Shown: one piece after another, positions 17,016 to 25,040 of the stretch
How the letters are laid out: every line of letters starts with the position of its first letter
Position numbering within the stretch: the first letter of the stretch is position 1
DNA from: Bacillota bacterium
Lineage (GTDB): Bacteria > Bacillota > Clostridia > Clostridiales > Clostridiaceae
DNA length: 64,000 nt
Direction: 5' to 3'
Assembly (NCBI GenBank): GCA_021781655.1
Contig: JAJXWJ010000002.1
Span: forward strand, 1-64,000
The notes under the pieces: model-generated
Told to the model about the DNA's origin: nothing
Seen by the model: only the letters and a program-made list of their open reading frames with translations
The model's database searches: none
Program-made: the position numbers and the translations under genes

Positions 17016-18416
17016 TCAATTTTCGAAATATATCATAGCATTTGTTCCATTTTCGTTCGATTCTATAGTTATATTCCCATTAAGTTTGTCTTTAACAATA
17101 CTAGTTACAATGTTGAGCCCTAGGCTTGAAGTGTTTCTTAAGTTAGGATTAAAGCCTTTTCCACAATCTATAACGGAAATAGTGGAAAACATCAGTCCTT
17201 TTTCTATTATTATTTTAATATTTCCTTCATCTGTTTCACAAAAGGCATGTTTTACGCAGTTCTCTAAAAGTTCATTTACAACAATTGCTATAGATGTTGC
17301 TTTGTCAGAGTCTACAATAAAGTCATTGCCAAGCAGATCAATAGAAATTTTCTTATTAAACTGTATACTATTTCTTTTAGCATTATCTTTTATTTTACAT
17401 AAAATATTTTTAATGTGGATATCTTCAATACCATTTTGTGCTAATATTTCATGAACGGCTGCCATGCTAAGAACTCTATTTATACTTTCCTTAAATGCAA
17501 GCTTTGCTTCGGTATTGTGGATTTTTTTAGATTGAAGCCTCAAAATACTAGCAATGGTTTGTAAGTTGTTTTTAACTCGGTGATGGATTTCTTTTAAGGC
17601 AACAGATTTTAAAATAAGCTCTTTTTCTTTTTCTTTTATTTCGCTAATATCCTTAATTAGTAAAATTACGATTTTTTTATCGTCTTTTTTGGTCACGGTA
17701 TATTTAAGCTGCAAGGTAAATTTACTTATGTTTATTTCAAATTCCGTAGATGTATTATTCATGATTATTGTATTAAAATCTGTTTTGTTTAAGGTTACAT
17801 TATCAAAGCTCATTCCGATTATTTTGTCCTTGTAACCAAGTTTTTTATATAAATGTTCGGCATTTGAATTTGTATAAGTAATTAAACCAGCTTCATTAAA
17901 AATAATTATACCATCATTTATTAAATTAAAATCTACGGTGTTTTCTTTTAGATTATTTAAGGTTTGTGCTAACCTTTCATTGGTTTCAGACAAGATTTCC
18001 ATGTTACGGCTATTATTAAGTTCTTCAGTAATGTCCTTTTCCTTTATTAATACACCAATTACTTTTCCGTCTTTATTTTTTATTGGAACTGTGTTTTGTT
18101 TAACATTCATATTTTCTTGAGTAATTGCTTTTAAATCTGTAGTTTCAATTCCGATTTCTAAAGTTCTCAATGCTGCTGGCTCGTTTTCCCTTAGTGCAAG
18201 CATACCGACAACACTGTTCTTATACAAAGAAGATATGGCTAAAGGTTTTGCTTCGGCTACAACTATTGCTGTATTTGACGCTCTTGTTAGACAGTCGATA
18301 AAAATAAATTCACCAGTCAATTTTGCGATAAGAGGAAGATTTTTTGCTAAATCCTCCAGTATGGTTATATCTTCTTCTTTGAGTTCAGTATGCTGTAGAC
18401 ATAGTTCTCTTAACAT
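17016..18416 (-). CDS. eutW: sensor histidine kinase EutW
   Basis: 466-residue soluble histidine kinase of the HisKA_2 type. An N-terminal sensor domain (about 1-130, with LTGEFIFIDCLTRASNTAIVV), a PAS-like segment (about 150-250), the phosphoacceptor box LKEIHHRVKNNLQTIASILR (His near 280) and a HATPase_c domain (VVNELLENCVKHAF and DCGKGFNPN). No transmembrane helix. In Enterococcus and Clostridium, EutW senses ethanolamine and phosphorylates EutV. Start 18416 is 10 bases after the eutV stop. Confidence 0.9.
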   Translation of the reverse strand: MLRELCLQHTELKEEDITILEDLAKNLPLIAKLTGEFIFIDCLTRASNTAIVVAEAKPLAISSLYKNSVVGMLALRENEPAALRTLEIGIETTDLKAITQENMNVKQNTVPIKNKDGKVIGVLIKEKDITEELNNSRNMEILSETNERLAQTLNNLKENTVDFNLINDGIIIFNEAGLITYTNSNAEHLYKKLGYKDKIIGMSFDNVTLNKTDFNTIIMNNTSTEFEINISKFTLQLKYTVTKKDDKKIVILLIKDISEIKEKEKELILKSVALKEIHHRVKNNLQTIASILRLQSKKIHNTEAKLAFKESINRVLSMAAVHEILAQNGIEDIHIKNILCKIKDNAKRNSIQFNKKISIDLLGNDFIVDSDKATSIAIVVNELLENCVKHAFCETDEGNIKIIIEKGLMFSTISVIDCGKGFNPNLRNTSSLGLNIVTSIVKDKLNGNITIESNENGTNAMIYFEN

Positions 18417-18425
18417 ATTATTTCA

Positions 18426-18983
18426 CTAACCTTTCTTATGGAAGTCCAATAAGTTTTTTGATGTTTCTAGTATAGAACTTTGTTTATCCATACTCATTTT
18501 TCTAAGTTTTTTGTATGCTTCATTTTCGCTTAAAGAGTATTTTTCCATAATAAGTTCTTTTGCTGCATGGATTATTTTAACACTTTCTAGTTCATCTTTA
18601 ATTTTATAAATTTCTTTTCCTTTTGCAATAGCGATTTCAACTTGTGGAATAAGTTTTGTCTCATCAATTGGTTTTACAATATATCCTATAGCACCTATTT
18701 CTTTTACTTTATCAATAAATTCTTTTCCACTGTAGGCAGTTAATATGATTAAGGAATCTACTAAATTTTCTTGCATAATAATTTGACCAGCTTGTATTCC
18801 ATCAAGCTTTGGCATTTTTATATCCATTAATATCAAATCTGGTCTATGTTTTCTACATAAATCAATAGCTTGAAGACCATTAGAAGCTTCTCCAACTATA
18901 TCAAAGCCTGCAGTTATTAAAAGGTCACAAATATCCATTCGTGTAATTGGTTCATCTTCCGCAACAATTATTCTAAAGCTCAT
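18426..18983 (-). CDS. eutV: response regulator EutV with ANTAR RNA-binding domain
   Basis: 185 residues: receiver domain (acidic pair E9-D10, phosphoacceptor D54 in LMDIKMP, conserved K near 105 in IVKPID) and a C-terminal ANTAR helical domain (about 125-180, HAAKELIMEKYSLSENEAYKKLR). Phosphorylated EutV dimers bind twin hairpins in nascent RNA and prevent terminators. The probable target lies before eutA at 16852-16946. ATG 18983 follows AAAGGAGAAT. Confidence 0.93.
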   Translation of the reverse strand: MSFRIIVAEDEPITRMDICDLLITAGFDIVGEASNGLQAIDLCRKHRPDLILMDIKMPKLDGIQAGQIIMQENLVDSLIILTAYSGKEFIDKVKEIGAIGYIVKPIDETKLIPQVEIAIAKGKEIYKIKDELESVKIIHAAKELIMEKYSLSENEAYKKLRKMSMDKQSSILETSKNLLDFHKKG

Positions 18984-19124
18984 ATAATTGTATTCTCCTT
19001 TCTTAGAAATATATTATTCCTTAAAAATAATATATAAAATTTGATACTATAAATCAATACAACAAAGTATTTTGATTAAATAATAAAATAACAGCGAATA
19101 ATTTAATAATTTAATAATTTTGTG

Positions 19125-19153
19125 TTGACTTTGATTGAAAATGATGATATATT
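19125..19153 (+). promoter_or_regulatory. sigma-A promoter for the ethanolamine permease
   Basis: TTGACT (19125-19130), 17-base spacer, TATATT (19148-19153): a near-consensus vegetative promoter, putting the RNA start near 19160. Confidence 0.7.
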
Positions 19154-19237
19154 TTCATTATATTATTTGATTCATAAAAATTAAAGCAAGTAATTATAAT
19201 TTATGCACAATATACCTTTTTATTTTTTTAAATTATC

Positions 19238-19265
19238 AATTTGGTGTTCTCACTTACACTAAATT
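19238..19265 (+). promoter_or_regulatory. hairpin in the permease leader
   Basis: AATTTGGTGT (19238-19247) pairs with ACACTAAATT (19256-19265) around an eight-base loop; it is flanked by two copies of AAATTATCAA. No T-run follows. It may be an operator or an RNA element; not of ANTAR loop type. Confidence 0.4.
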
Positions 19266-19303
19266 ATCAAAACAGAGTAATTTAAAATTTAGGAGGTTGT
19301 CTT

Positions 19304-20629
19304 ATGAGTAATGAATTAAAGAAAACACTATCACCCTTTCAACTGTGGGCTATTATAGTTGGAATGGTTATTTCAGGAATGTACTTTGGGTGGAATAATG
19401 CTATGGCTTTCACAAGCCCAGTTGGATTTTTAATAGCTACAGTAATAGTTACAATTTTTTACGGAACTTTTATGTTTAGTTATGCTGAAATGTCAACAGC
19501 ACTTCCAAAAGCTGATGCTTCTGGTGAGTTTGCTTCTAGAACTATGGGAAGATTTGTAGGTTTTATTGCAGCTTATTCTTGTGTACTTGAGTTTTTATTT
19601 GCTACTCCAGCTATTGCCATATCCGTTGGAGCGTATATCAATTTTATATTTCCATCTATTCCAGTCACCGCAGCAGGACTTGTTGTTTATGCATTATTTG
19701 TAATTATAAATTGCTTTGATGTAAAAACTGCAGCAATAATTGAAACTGTAGTAACAATAGTAGCAATTTTAGGATTAGTAATTTTTGTTGGTTCAAGTGC
19801 ACCTCATATCCAAACAGTTAAGCTATTTGGTGGAGATGTTTTTAAAGGTGGTTTCTCTGGAATATTTGCAGCTGTTCCATTTGCAATATGGTTTTACCTT
19901 GGAGCTGAAGGTGGTGCTATGTCAGCAGAAGAATGTAAAAACCCTAAAAAGGATATACCAAAAAGCTTTATATTTGCAATAGGTACTCTTGTTGTATTAG
20001 CAATAGTTACATTTGCTTGTACAGCTGGTGTTTTGGATGTAAAAGCTTTAGGTACTACAAATTCACCACTTCCAGATACATTAGCAGCAATATTCGGAAA
20101 AGATAATATGTTATCAAAATTTATGAGCTTTATAGGATTGTTTGGACTAATTGCTAGTTTACACGGATTAATGATAGGGTATTCAAGACAAGTTTTTGCA
20201 ATGTCTAGAGCAAATTTCTTACCTAAATTTTTATCTAAGGTTAATTCAAAGGGAGCACCAGTTCCAGCAATAATTATTCCAAGTTTAGTAGGAATGATTT
20301 TTGTTTTAACAAATAATACAGCAATAATTATCGTAATTTCATGTTTTGGTGCAATTGTACTTCACGCATTAAGCATGATAGCATTCTTCTTATTAAGAAG
20401 AAATGAACCAGGACTTGAGAGACCATACAAAGTATCTCTTGTTTTCCCAGTAATTGCTTTGATTTTAAATGTAGTATTTTTAATAACAACTATATACTCA
20501 AATGTTTCAACGATTTCTTGGGTTTTGTTCTCCTTTGTAGTAGCTGCAATGTATTATTTTGTATATACTAAAATATCTAGTAAGGCTAACAAGGGTGCAT
20601 ATGAAAGTGATATTGAAGAAGTTATATAA
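19304..20629 (+). CDS. ethanolamine permease, APC superfamily
   Basis: 441-residue transporter with about 12 transmembrane helices. The N-terminus LSPFQLWAIIVGMVISGMYF followed by GWNNAMAFTSPVG matches the ethanolamine permease branch of the amino acid/polyamine/organocation family rather than EutH. Good AGGAGG before ATG 19304. Divergent from eutVWABC, so it supplies the substrate to the lyase. A terminator follows. Confidence 0.88.
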   Translation: MSNELKKTLSPFQLWAIIVGMVISGMYFGWNNAMAFTSPVGFLIATVIVTIFYGTFMFSYAEMSTALPKADASGEFASRTMGRFVGFIAAYSCVLEFLFATPAIAISVGAYINFIFPSIPVTAAGLVVYALFVIINCFDVKTAAIIETVVTIVAILGLVIFVGSSAPHIQTVKLFGGDVFKGGFSGIFAAVPFAIWFYLGAEGGAMSAEECKNPKKDIPKSFIFAIGTLVVLAIVTFACTAGVLDVKALGTTNSPLPDTLAAIFGKDNMLSKFMSFIGLFGLIASLHGLMIGYSRQVFAMSRANFLPKFLSKVNSKGAPVPAIIIPSLVGMIFVLTNNTAIIIVISCFGAIVLHALSMIAFFLLRRNEPGLERPYKVSLVFPVIALILNVVFLITTIYSNVSTISWVLFSFVVAAMYYFVYTKISSKANKGAYESDIEEVI

Positions 20630-20692
20630 AGTTATCTATAATAAGCAACTAAACTTCCATTTTGAGCTTCAAAGGTAACAAATATAAGAAGT

Positions 20693-20737
20693 AAAGCAGT
20701 ATCTATATTTATATATAGTAATGCTGCTTTTTTTCTT
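20693..20737 (+). terminator. terminator after the permease gene
   Basis: AAAGCAG (20693-) pairs with CTGCTTT before a seven-base T-run; an inner CTATAT/ATATAG stem supports it. Confidence 0.75.
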
Positions 20738-20845
20738 GGTCATAATCATATAATAAGTTCTGAGAAAAATTTATATAAATTGCATAAGTAATCTATTTAT
20801 TGTCTATAATTCTAAATGACTTAAAGTAAATTGGAGGAAAGAAGA

Positions 20846-21190
20846 ATGAACAAAATTGAATTAGTAGGCAGATTAGCAAGGGATCCAGAATTAAAATTAA
20901 TAGAGTCTACAGGAAAAAAGGTTTGCAATTTTACTTTAGCAGTAAGCAGGAGCTTTGTTAATTTAAACGGTGAAAAAGAAGCTGATTTTATTCCAATAGT
21001 TGTATGGGGAAAAATTGCGGAGACAGTTTCTCTTTATGTAAAAAAAGGTGGGTTGATAGGTGTTACTGGTAGACTCCAGATTAGAAGCTTTGATACAAAA
21101 GAAGGTAATAGAAAATATGTTACTGAGGTTGTAGGAGAGCAAGTTATATTTTTAGATACAAAGAAAGATGATATAGGTGAAATTGTATAA
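20846..21190 (+). CDS. ssb: single-stranded DNA-binding protein
   Basis: 114-residue OB-fold protein: MNKIELVGRLARDPELKLIE, FTLAVSR, ADFIPIVVWGKIAE, YVKKGGLIGVTGRLQIRSF. It lacks the long Gly/Pro linker and acidic C-terminal tip of housekeeping SSB, so it is a short accessory form (the chain ends TKKDDIGEIV). The ATG at 20846 is 8 bases after GGAGG; the TTG at 20831 precedes the ribosome site. It stands alone. Confidence 0.92.
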   Translation: MNKIELVGRLARDPELKLIESTGKKVCNFTLAVSRSFVNLNGEKEADFIPIVVWGKIAETVSLYVKKGGLIGVTGRLQIRSFDTKEGNRKYVTEVVGEQVIFLDTKKDDIGEIV

Positions 21191-21284
21191 ATATGCTAAA
21201 GTATTATTTATATTCTCTTGTAATGTACTTTTAAACAATGTAATATAAGATGTATAAAATCAAAGTTTAAAAGGGGGGGACGTA

Positions 21285-21752
21285 ATGAAGAATGTGCTTG
21301 TGATTAATGATTGTAAATTTGAAAGTATAATCTTAAAAGATATGTTAACAAAGTTAAATTATCATGTAAAATTTTGTGGGGAAGCTTTAGTTTTCAAAGT
21401 TCTTGCGGATTATAAGGCAGATATAATTTTAGTGAATTATATCATGGAAAAGATTACTGGAGATCAATTAATTTATGAAATAAAAAAAAGTTATCCTAAC
21501 ATTGCGTGTATTTTATTCTCCAATAATTATATAAATAAAGAAGCTTATAGGCATAAAAAAGTTGATGGTGTGCTTCATACACCAATTAAAATTGAAACTC
21601 TTAGCGAGGAATTTCATAAAGTAGAAAGTAATTTTAAGTTTAATGGTAAAGTGTCAAATTCAATATGTCCATCTTGTGGTGCAAAACTTAGTAGTGCGGA
21701 TTTGCATGAGAAGTTATGTTTAAATTGTGGTAAAGAACTTATTGAAAGTTAA
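21285..21752 (+). CDS. receiver-like protein with C-terminal zinc ribbon
   Basis: 155 residues. The first 115 fold like a CheY receiver (MKNVLVINDCKFESIILKDM, IILVNYIMEKITGDQ), but the phosphoacceptor Asp is Asn51 and the acidic pair is N8-D9, so normal phosphotransfer is unlikely. The C-terminus (about 127-152) is a zinc ribbon, CPSCGAKL and CLNCGKEL. ATG 21285 follows AAGGGGGGACGTA. The combination suggests a phosphorylation-independent partner-binding protein; no kinase is adjacent. Confidence 0.75.
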   Translation: MKNVLVINDCKFESIILKDMLTKLNYHVKFCGEALVFKVLADYKADIILVNYIMEKITGDQLIYEIKKSYPNIACILFSNNYINKEAYRHKKVDGVLHTPIKIETLSEEFHKVESNFKFNGKVSNSICPSCGAKLSSADLHEKLCLNCGKELIES

Positions 21753-21843
21753 ATATAGAAATATAAAATTACTCAGGTTGAATTTTTATTTGATCTGAGT
21801 ATAATATTTTGTAATAGTAGCTTTAGTGTTTAGGGGTGTAATT

Positions 21844-24249
21844 GTGATTAAATCAAATTTAAAAAAAGAAGATGTAATTACATATAAAATAATGATTCAA
21901 CAAATTGAAGAATTGCATTTTCACCAGGATGTTGAACTTATATATGTACTTGAAGGTAATATGGAACTCACAGTTGAAAAGGATACCTTTTATCTTGAGA
22001 AAGATGATTTAGTAGTAGTAAATGCTAATAGGAGACATAGCTATAAATGCTCAGAGAATATATTGATGGCAAGTTTTTATATTTCATTTAAGATATTAAG
22101 TGATTATCTTGATAGTAATTTAATATTGTTTTGGTGTAATTCTACAATTGATAAAGATGATTCTTATGAAGAAATGAGAAAAATAATAAAGTTGATTTTT
22201 AATCACTATTTAAATAGACTTGGTAAAAATGATTTTTATGAGTATAGTTTATTTTATAGACTATTAAATATATTGACAAGTAGTTTTTTAATAAGTAGCA
22301 AAGATAAACGTTTACAAACTATAGATAGTAGAATCGACAGAAGAATAGATGAAATTGTGAATTTTATTCATGTAAATTATACAAGGCAAATAAGTTTAAA
22401 TGATCTTGCTAGTAAATTTCATTTATCCAATTCCTATTTATCAAGATATTTAAAAAAAGAACTAGGAATGAACTTTGTAGATTACTTAAATAATATAAGA
22501 CTGAATAAAGCATTGGAAGATTTATTGTATACGGATATAACAATCACAAGAGCAGCATTAGACAATGGATTTGCAAATACAGCTCTCTTCAATAAATTAT
22601 TTAAAGCAAACTATAAAGTAACACCTTCTGAATATTTAAAAAAGATGAGACTTCATGAAGAAAGAAATTTTTGCAATGAAGATGATGAAAAAAACGTATT
22701 TTCTAGACTTGATGCCCATTTTGAAGAAAATAAATTAGATTCAAATTTTGACATGGTAAAGGACAATAAATTTATAATTGTTGATGCAAATATGAAAAAA
22801 GCATTTAATAAAAATTGGAATAAGGTCATTAATATTGGTTCGGCATTAGATTTGCTACAGTCAGAAATGCAAGAGCATGTTCTTTTATTGAAAAATGAAC
22901 TTAAATTTGAATATGTAAGATTTTGGAGTATCTTTGGTAAAGAAATGTATGTTAGTTTATCAAACAAAGACGGAAAATTTAATTTTGATAAGATTGATAG
23001 AGTTTTAGATTTTTTAGTAAACAACAAAATTAAGCCGTTTATAGAATTTGGTCAAAAACCTAAAAGAATAAACAGAACAGTTAGTGATTTGTTTATAGTT
23101 GAAGAAGACCAAACTATTTTTAAAGATTCTAGATTGTGGGAAAAAGTTATAAAAGCTTTTGCAGCTCATATAGTTATGAGATACGGTATTGAAGAAACTC
23201 AAAATTGGTGTTTTGAAGTATGGAGCCCAGAAGATTTGAGTATAAGTATTGATTATATAGAAATTTTTAATCTAACTTATACTGAATTAAAGAAATACAT
23301 GAATAATTGCAAAGTCGGTGGAGCAGGATTTAGAGGTGATTATGGATTAAAGACATTGATGAAGAATATTTTAATGTGGAAAGAACAGTCTATTCAGCCG
23401 GATTTCATATCTTTATATGTTTTTCCATATATTTTTATGGAGGATAAGGATGAAAAGTATTCCAAAACGTCAACTGATAAAAATTTTCTTAGCAATCAGA
23501 TAAAGCAGTTGAAAGAACTTTTAAAGGAAATTAAATGGGATGTTAAAGAAATTTATGTTACAGAATGGAACAATACAATATCTAATAGAAATTACATGAA
23601 TGATAGCTCATATAAAGGCGCTTACATAATGAAAAATATTATAGATAATATAGATAATGTAGACATACTATCATATTGGATTGGATCGGATTTATTTTCA
23701 GAATTTTATGATTCAAATGTAATTTTAAATGGAGGGGCTGGACTTATATCAAAGAAGGGAATAAAAAAACCAGCTTTTTATGCATTTGAGTTTTTGAATA
23801 GAATGGGAAACAGTATTATTGATAAAGGAGAAAATTATATTATTACTTCAAATAATCATAATGGATATTATATTGCTTGTCATAATTATAAACATTTCAA
23901 TTATTATTACTATCTGAAAAAAGAAGATGAAATTGAACCAAAAGATCAGAATAAAATATTTATTGATTATGAAAATCTTAGGCTAAATTTTCAGCTTAAA
24001 AATTTATGCAATGGGGAATATAATGTCAAAACGTATTCAATAAGTAGAGGAAATGGAAGTATATTAGATGAATGGATGAAGATGGAGACTACTAGCGATT
24101 TGGGAAAGGATGAGGAAGATTATTTAAAGAGAATATCTACTGCAAGATTGTCTATTAAAAAATGTGTTGTAGTCGAAGAACTTTTAAATTTAGAGATTAT
24201 TTTAGCGCCAAATGAAATCAATATTGTACATATATCATATTGTGATTAG
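21844..24249 (+). CDS. AraC-type regulator fused to a GH39-like domain (copy 1)
   Basis: About 801 residues. N-terminal cupin sensing domain (about 20-90), AraC double helix-turn-helix (about 178-275, SLNDLASKFHLSNSYLSRYL and ITRAALDNGFANTALFNKLF), then a GH39 beta-xylosidase-like barrel (about 330-720). In active GH39 enzymes the acid/base lies in WNEP; here the segment is WCFEVWSPEDLS near 455, so that Glu is displaced, while the nucleophile-strand motif TEWN near 572 remains. This points to a sugar-binding sensor rather than a working glycosidase (inference). GTG 21844 is preferred because AGGGGTG lies just before it. A Crp/Fnr gene follows after 35 bases. Confidence 0.85.
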   Translation: MIKSNLKKEDVITYKIMIQQIEELHFHQDVELIYVLEGNMELTVEKDTFYLEKDDLVVVNANRRHSYKCSENILMASFYISFKILSDYLDSNLILFWCNSTIDKDDSYEEMRKIIKLIFNHYLNRLGKNDFYEYSLFYRLLNILTSSFLISSKDKRLQTIDSRIDRRIDEIVNFIHVNYTRQISLNDLASKFHLSNSYLSRYLKKELGMNFVDYLNNIRLNKALEDLLYTDITITRAALDNGFANTALFNKLFKANYKVTPSEYLKKMRLHEERNFCNEDDEKNVFSRLDAHFEENKLDSNFDMVKDNKFIIVDANMKKAFNKNWNKVINIGSALDLLQSEMQEHVLLLKNELKFEYVRFWSIFGKEMYVSLSNKDGKFNFDKIDRVLDFLVNNKIKPFIEFGQKPKRINRTVSDLFIVEEDQTIFKDSRLWEKVIKAFAAHIVMRYGIEETQNWCFEVWSPEDLSISIDYIEIFNLTYTELKKYMNNCKVGGAGFRGDYGLKTLMKNILMWKEQSIQPDFISLYVFPYIFMEDKDEKYSKTSTDKNFLSNQIKQLKELLKEIKWDVKEIYVTEWNNTISNRNYMNDSSYKGAYIMKNIIDNIDNVDILSYWIGSDLFSEFYDSNVILNGGAGLISKKGIKKPAFYAFEFLNRMGNSIIDKGENYIITSNNHNGYYIACHNYKHFNYYYYLKKEDEIEPKDQNKIFIDYENLRLNFQLKNLCNGEYNVKTYSISRGNGSILDEWMKMETTSDLGKDEEDYLKRISTARLSIKKCVVVEELLNLEIILAPNEINIVHISYCD

Positions 24250-24284
24250 AAACTATATATAATAAATTTATTGAGGTGAGCTGG

Positions 24285-24959
24285 ATGTTAAAAATTAATG
24301 ACTCTAGATTATTAGAAGAACATTGTAAAAAATATAATATTTCTAACTATTTTTCAGATTGGACAAGAGTAGAGAAAAGTTTAGTAATGTATGAAAAAGG
24401 AGAGTTAATTTGCTCACCAGGTATTGAACTAAAAAATCTTATTTTTTTGGTAAAAGGGAAAATGAAAATTTACTATCTTGGAGAAAGTGGAGAAGAATTT
24501 TTCTTATCATTTATTACAGACTTTGTTTTTTTAGGTGATGTAGAATATGTTTTGAAAACTTCAACAGAATCACTAGCTGAAGCAGTTACAGATGTTGAAT
24601 GTATTTTGATACCATTAAATAAAAATCTCTCTGTTTTAGATCAGGATATAAAATTTCAAAAGTTTATAAATAAATCTTTAGCAGATAAGTTTATTCAATT
24701 TAGTTTTGGAACTTTTAATAAAGAACTTTATTCATTAGAAATTAGATTGGCATCTTATATTTTATTTAAATTGGTAAATCATGATGAGCTTAAGAATATT
24801 AATATTATTAGTAAACAATTACGCTGTAGTTATCGTCAGTTATTAAGGGTAATTGCAAGGTTTTGCGAAATTGGCTGCTTACAAAAAGGATTAAAAAAAG
24901 GTATGTATATAATTACTAATAGAGAGCTTTTAAAAGAAATTGCTGAAAAAATAAATTAA
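24285..24959 (+). CDS. Crp/Fnr family transcriptional regulator
   Basis: 224 residues: cyclic-nucleotide-binding-type beta barrel (about 35-125, KGELICSPGIELKNLIFLVKG) and a C-terminal winged helix (about 150-215, ISKQLRCSYRQLLRVIARF). No Fnr cysteine cluster at the N-terminus. ATG 24285 follows TGAGGTGAG; the GTG at 24276 overlaps that site. Likely co-transcribed with the AraC-GH39 gene; the stop codon touches the attenuator-like repeat that precedes the MATE gene, so it may regulate or be coupled to that gene (inference). Confidence 0.85.
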   Translation: MLKINDSRLLEEHCKKYNISNYFSDWTRVEKSLVMYEKGELICSPGIELKNLIFLVKGKMKIYYLGESGEEFFLSFITDFVFLGDVEYVLKTSTESLAEAVTDVECILIPLNKNLSVLDQDIKFQKFINKSLADKFIQFSFGTFNKELYSLEIRLASYILFKLVNHDELKNINIISKQLRCSYRQLLRVIARFCEIGCLQKGLKKGMYIITNRELLKEIAEKIN

Positions 24960-25031
24960 TCCCTTCATTTTAAGTATATGACATTGTCACATACTTAAAA
25001 TGAATTTTTTGTTATACTTAAAATGAAGGGA
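24960..25031 (+). promoter_or_regulatory. mutually exclusive hairpins: terminator versus ribosome-site sequestration
   Basis: One 18-base arm (24960-24977, TCCCTTCATTTTAAGTAT) can pair with 24991-25004 (ATACTTAAAATGAA), making a terminator with an inner TGACA/TGTCA stem and TTTTTT at 25005-25010. It can also pair perfectly over all 18 bases with 25014-25031, which includes GGGA of the MATE ribosome site. The first arm begins at the base following the Crp/Fnr stop codon. The layout is what an attenuator or translation-coupled switch would look like. Confidence 0.6.
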
Positions 25032-25040
25032 GAGATTAAT

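Larger units (their letters stand above)
18984..19303. other. divergent control region between eutV and the permease
   Basis: About 320 bases with no gene. It holds the permease promoter (19125-19153), a roughly 145-base leader containing the direct repeat AAATTATCAA (19230-19239 and 19261-19270), and a 10-bp hairpin between them. No hexaloop ANTAR pair is seen on the plus strand. No cobalamin riboswitch was recognised. Confidence 0.5.

Noticed and set aside
13205-18983. ORFs on the plus strand opposite the eut genes (for example near 13623, 16276 and 16996)
   Set aside because: They are antisense shadows of convincing eut genes with no ribosome sites or family motifs.
18984-19303. ANTAR twin hairpins or a cobalamin riboswitch in front of the permease
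   Set aside because: No six-base loop with A1 and G4 on a proper stem on the plus strand, and no B12-box sequence was found.
25013-25018. TATACT as a -10 box for the MATE gene
   Set aside because: The only -35-like TTGTCA is 23 bases upstream, too far, and the RNA would start inside the ribosome site.
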